Shown here: piece by piece, positions 13,039 through 13,073 of the stretch
Layout of the letters: every line of letters starts with the position of its first letter
Numbering within the stretch: position 1 is the first letter of the stretch
DNA from: CAYWNA01 sp964459305
GTDB lineage: Bacteria > Planctomycetota > Planctomycetia > Pirellulales > Pirellulaceae
Reading direction: 5' to 3'
Assembly (NCBI GenBank): GCA_964459305.1
Contig: CAYWNA010000327.1
Span: 1 to 13,073 of the forward strand
Length of the DNA: 13,073 nt
Position numbers and translations under genes: made by a program
Notes under the pieces: generated by a model
Seen by the model: the letters and a program-made list of their open reading frames with translations, nothing else
What the model was told of the DNA's origin: nothing
Database searches by the model: none

Positions 13039-13073
13039 GTCTGACCTGTAGCCGAACTCGCCAGAGTTTGGTT

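Noticed and set aside
1..13073. CRISPR array, tRNA or rRNA genes
   Set aside because: No regularly spaced repeats, no cloverleaf-like segments and no rRNA-like stretches were seen on either strand.

Overview
The window reads as chromosomal DNA of a planctomycete, most likely a Pirellulales-type bacterium. The evidence is a run of exported carbohydrate-related enzymes with Sec or Tat signal peptides: a formylglycine sulfatase of the iduronate-2-sulfatase type, a Tat-exported Gfo/Idh/MocA oxidoreductase, two beta-propeller proteins of the GH32/43-like superfamily and a large TIM-barrel glycosidase-like protein. Genes are loosely packed and mostly monocistronic. The gaps hold palindromic repeats of kinds I associate with this phylum. 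The taxonomic call is inference from gene style, not from a marker gene.

Layout. Positions 1-206 (-) hold the N-terminus of a Gfo/Idh/MocA oxidoreductase cut by the window edge. 349-1917 (-) is the sulfatase, and 2126-2971 (+) is a divergent secreted alpha/beta-hydrolase. 3037-4716 (-) is the first beta-propeller protein. 4887-6205 (+) is a zone of decay: a frameshifted ORF6N-domain gene, the C-terminal tail of an ATPase, a hairpin repeat and a shortened DUF5677-like gene. 6305-8653 (-) is the TIM-barrel protein. 8747-8891 is a 145-bp composite palindrome. 9845-10648 and 8932-9804 (-) are an HpcH/HpaI-type aldolase followed 40 nt later by a second secreted alpha/beta-hydrolase, probably one transcript. 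10680-10829 carries two inverted copies of a 29-nt hairpin repeat with compensatory changes. 11118-12812 and 10879-11115 (-) are the second beta-propeller protein and a 2-nt-spaced small gene. 12841-12973 is a nested inverted-repeat element.

How the genes may work together: the sulfatase, the hydrolases (possible esterases), the propellers and the TIM-barrel protein would act outside the cytoplasm on a decorated, probably sulfated, glycan. The aldolase would split a 2-keto-3-deoxy sugar acid in the cytoplasm. This is a hypothesis from gene content. No transporter, SusC/D pair or regulator is present, and the genes do not form one operon.

The points most worth a second look are the unclassified TIM-barrel protein, the pair of paralogous propellers, the small gene coupled to one of them, and the repeats (one pair with covarying stems). 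I saw no CRISPR array, tRNA, rRNA or intact transposase.
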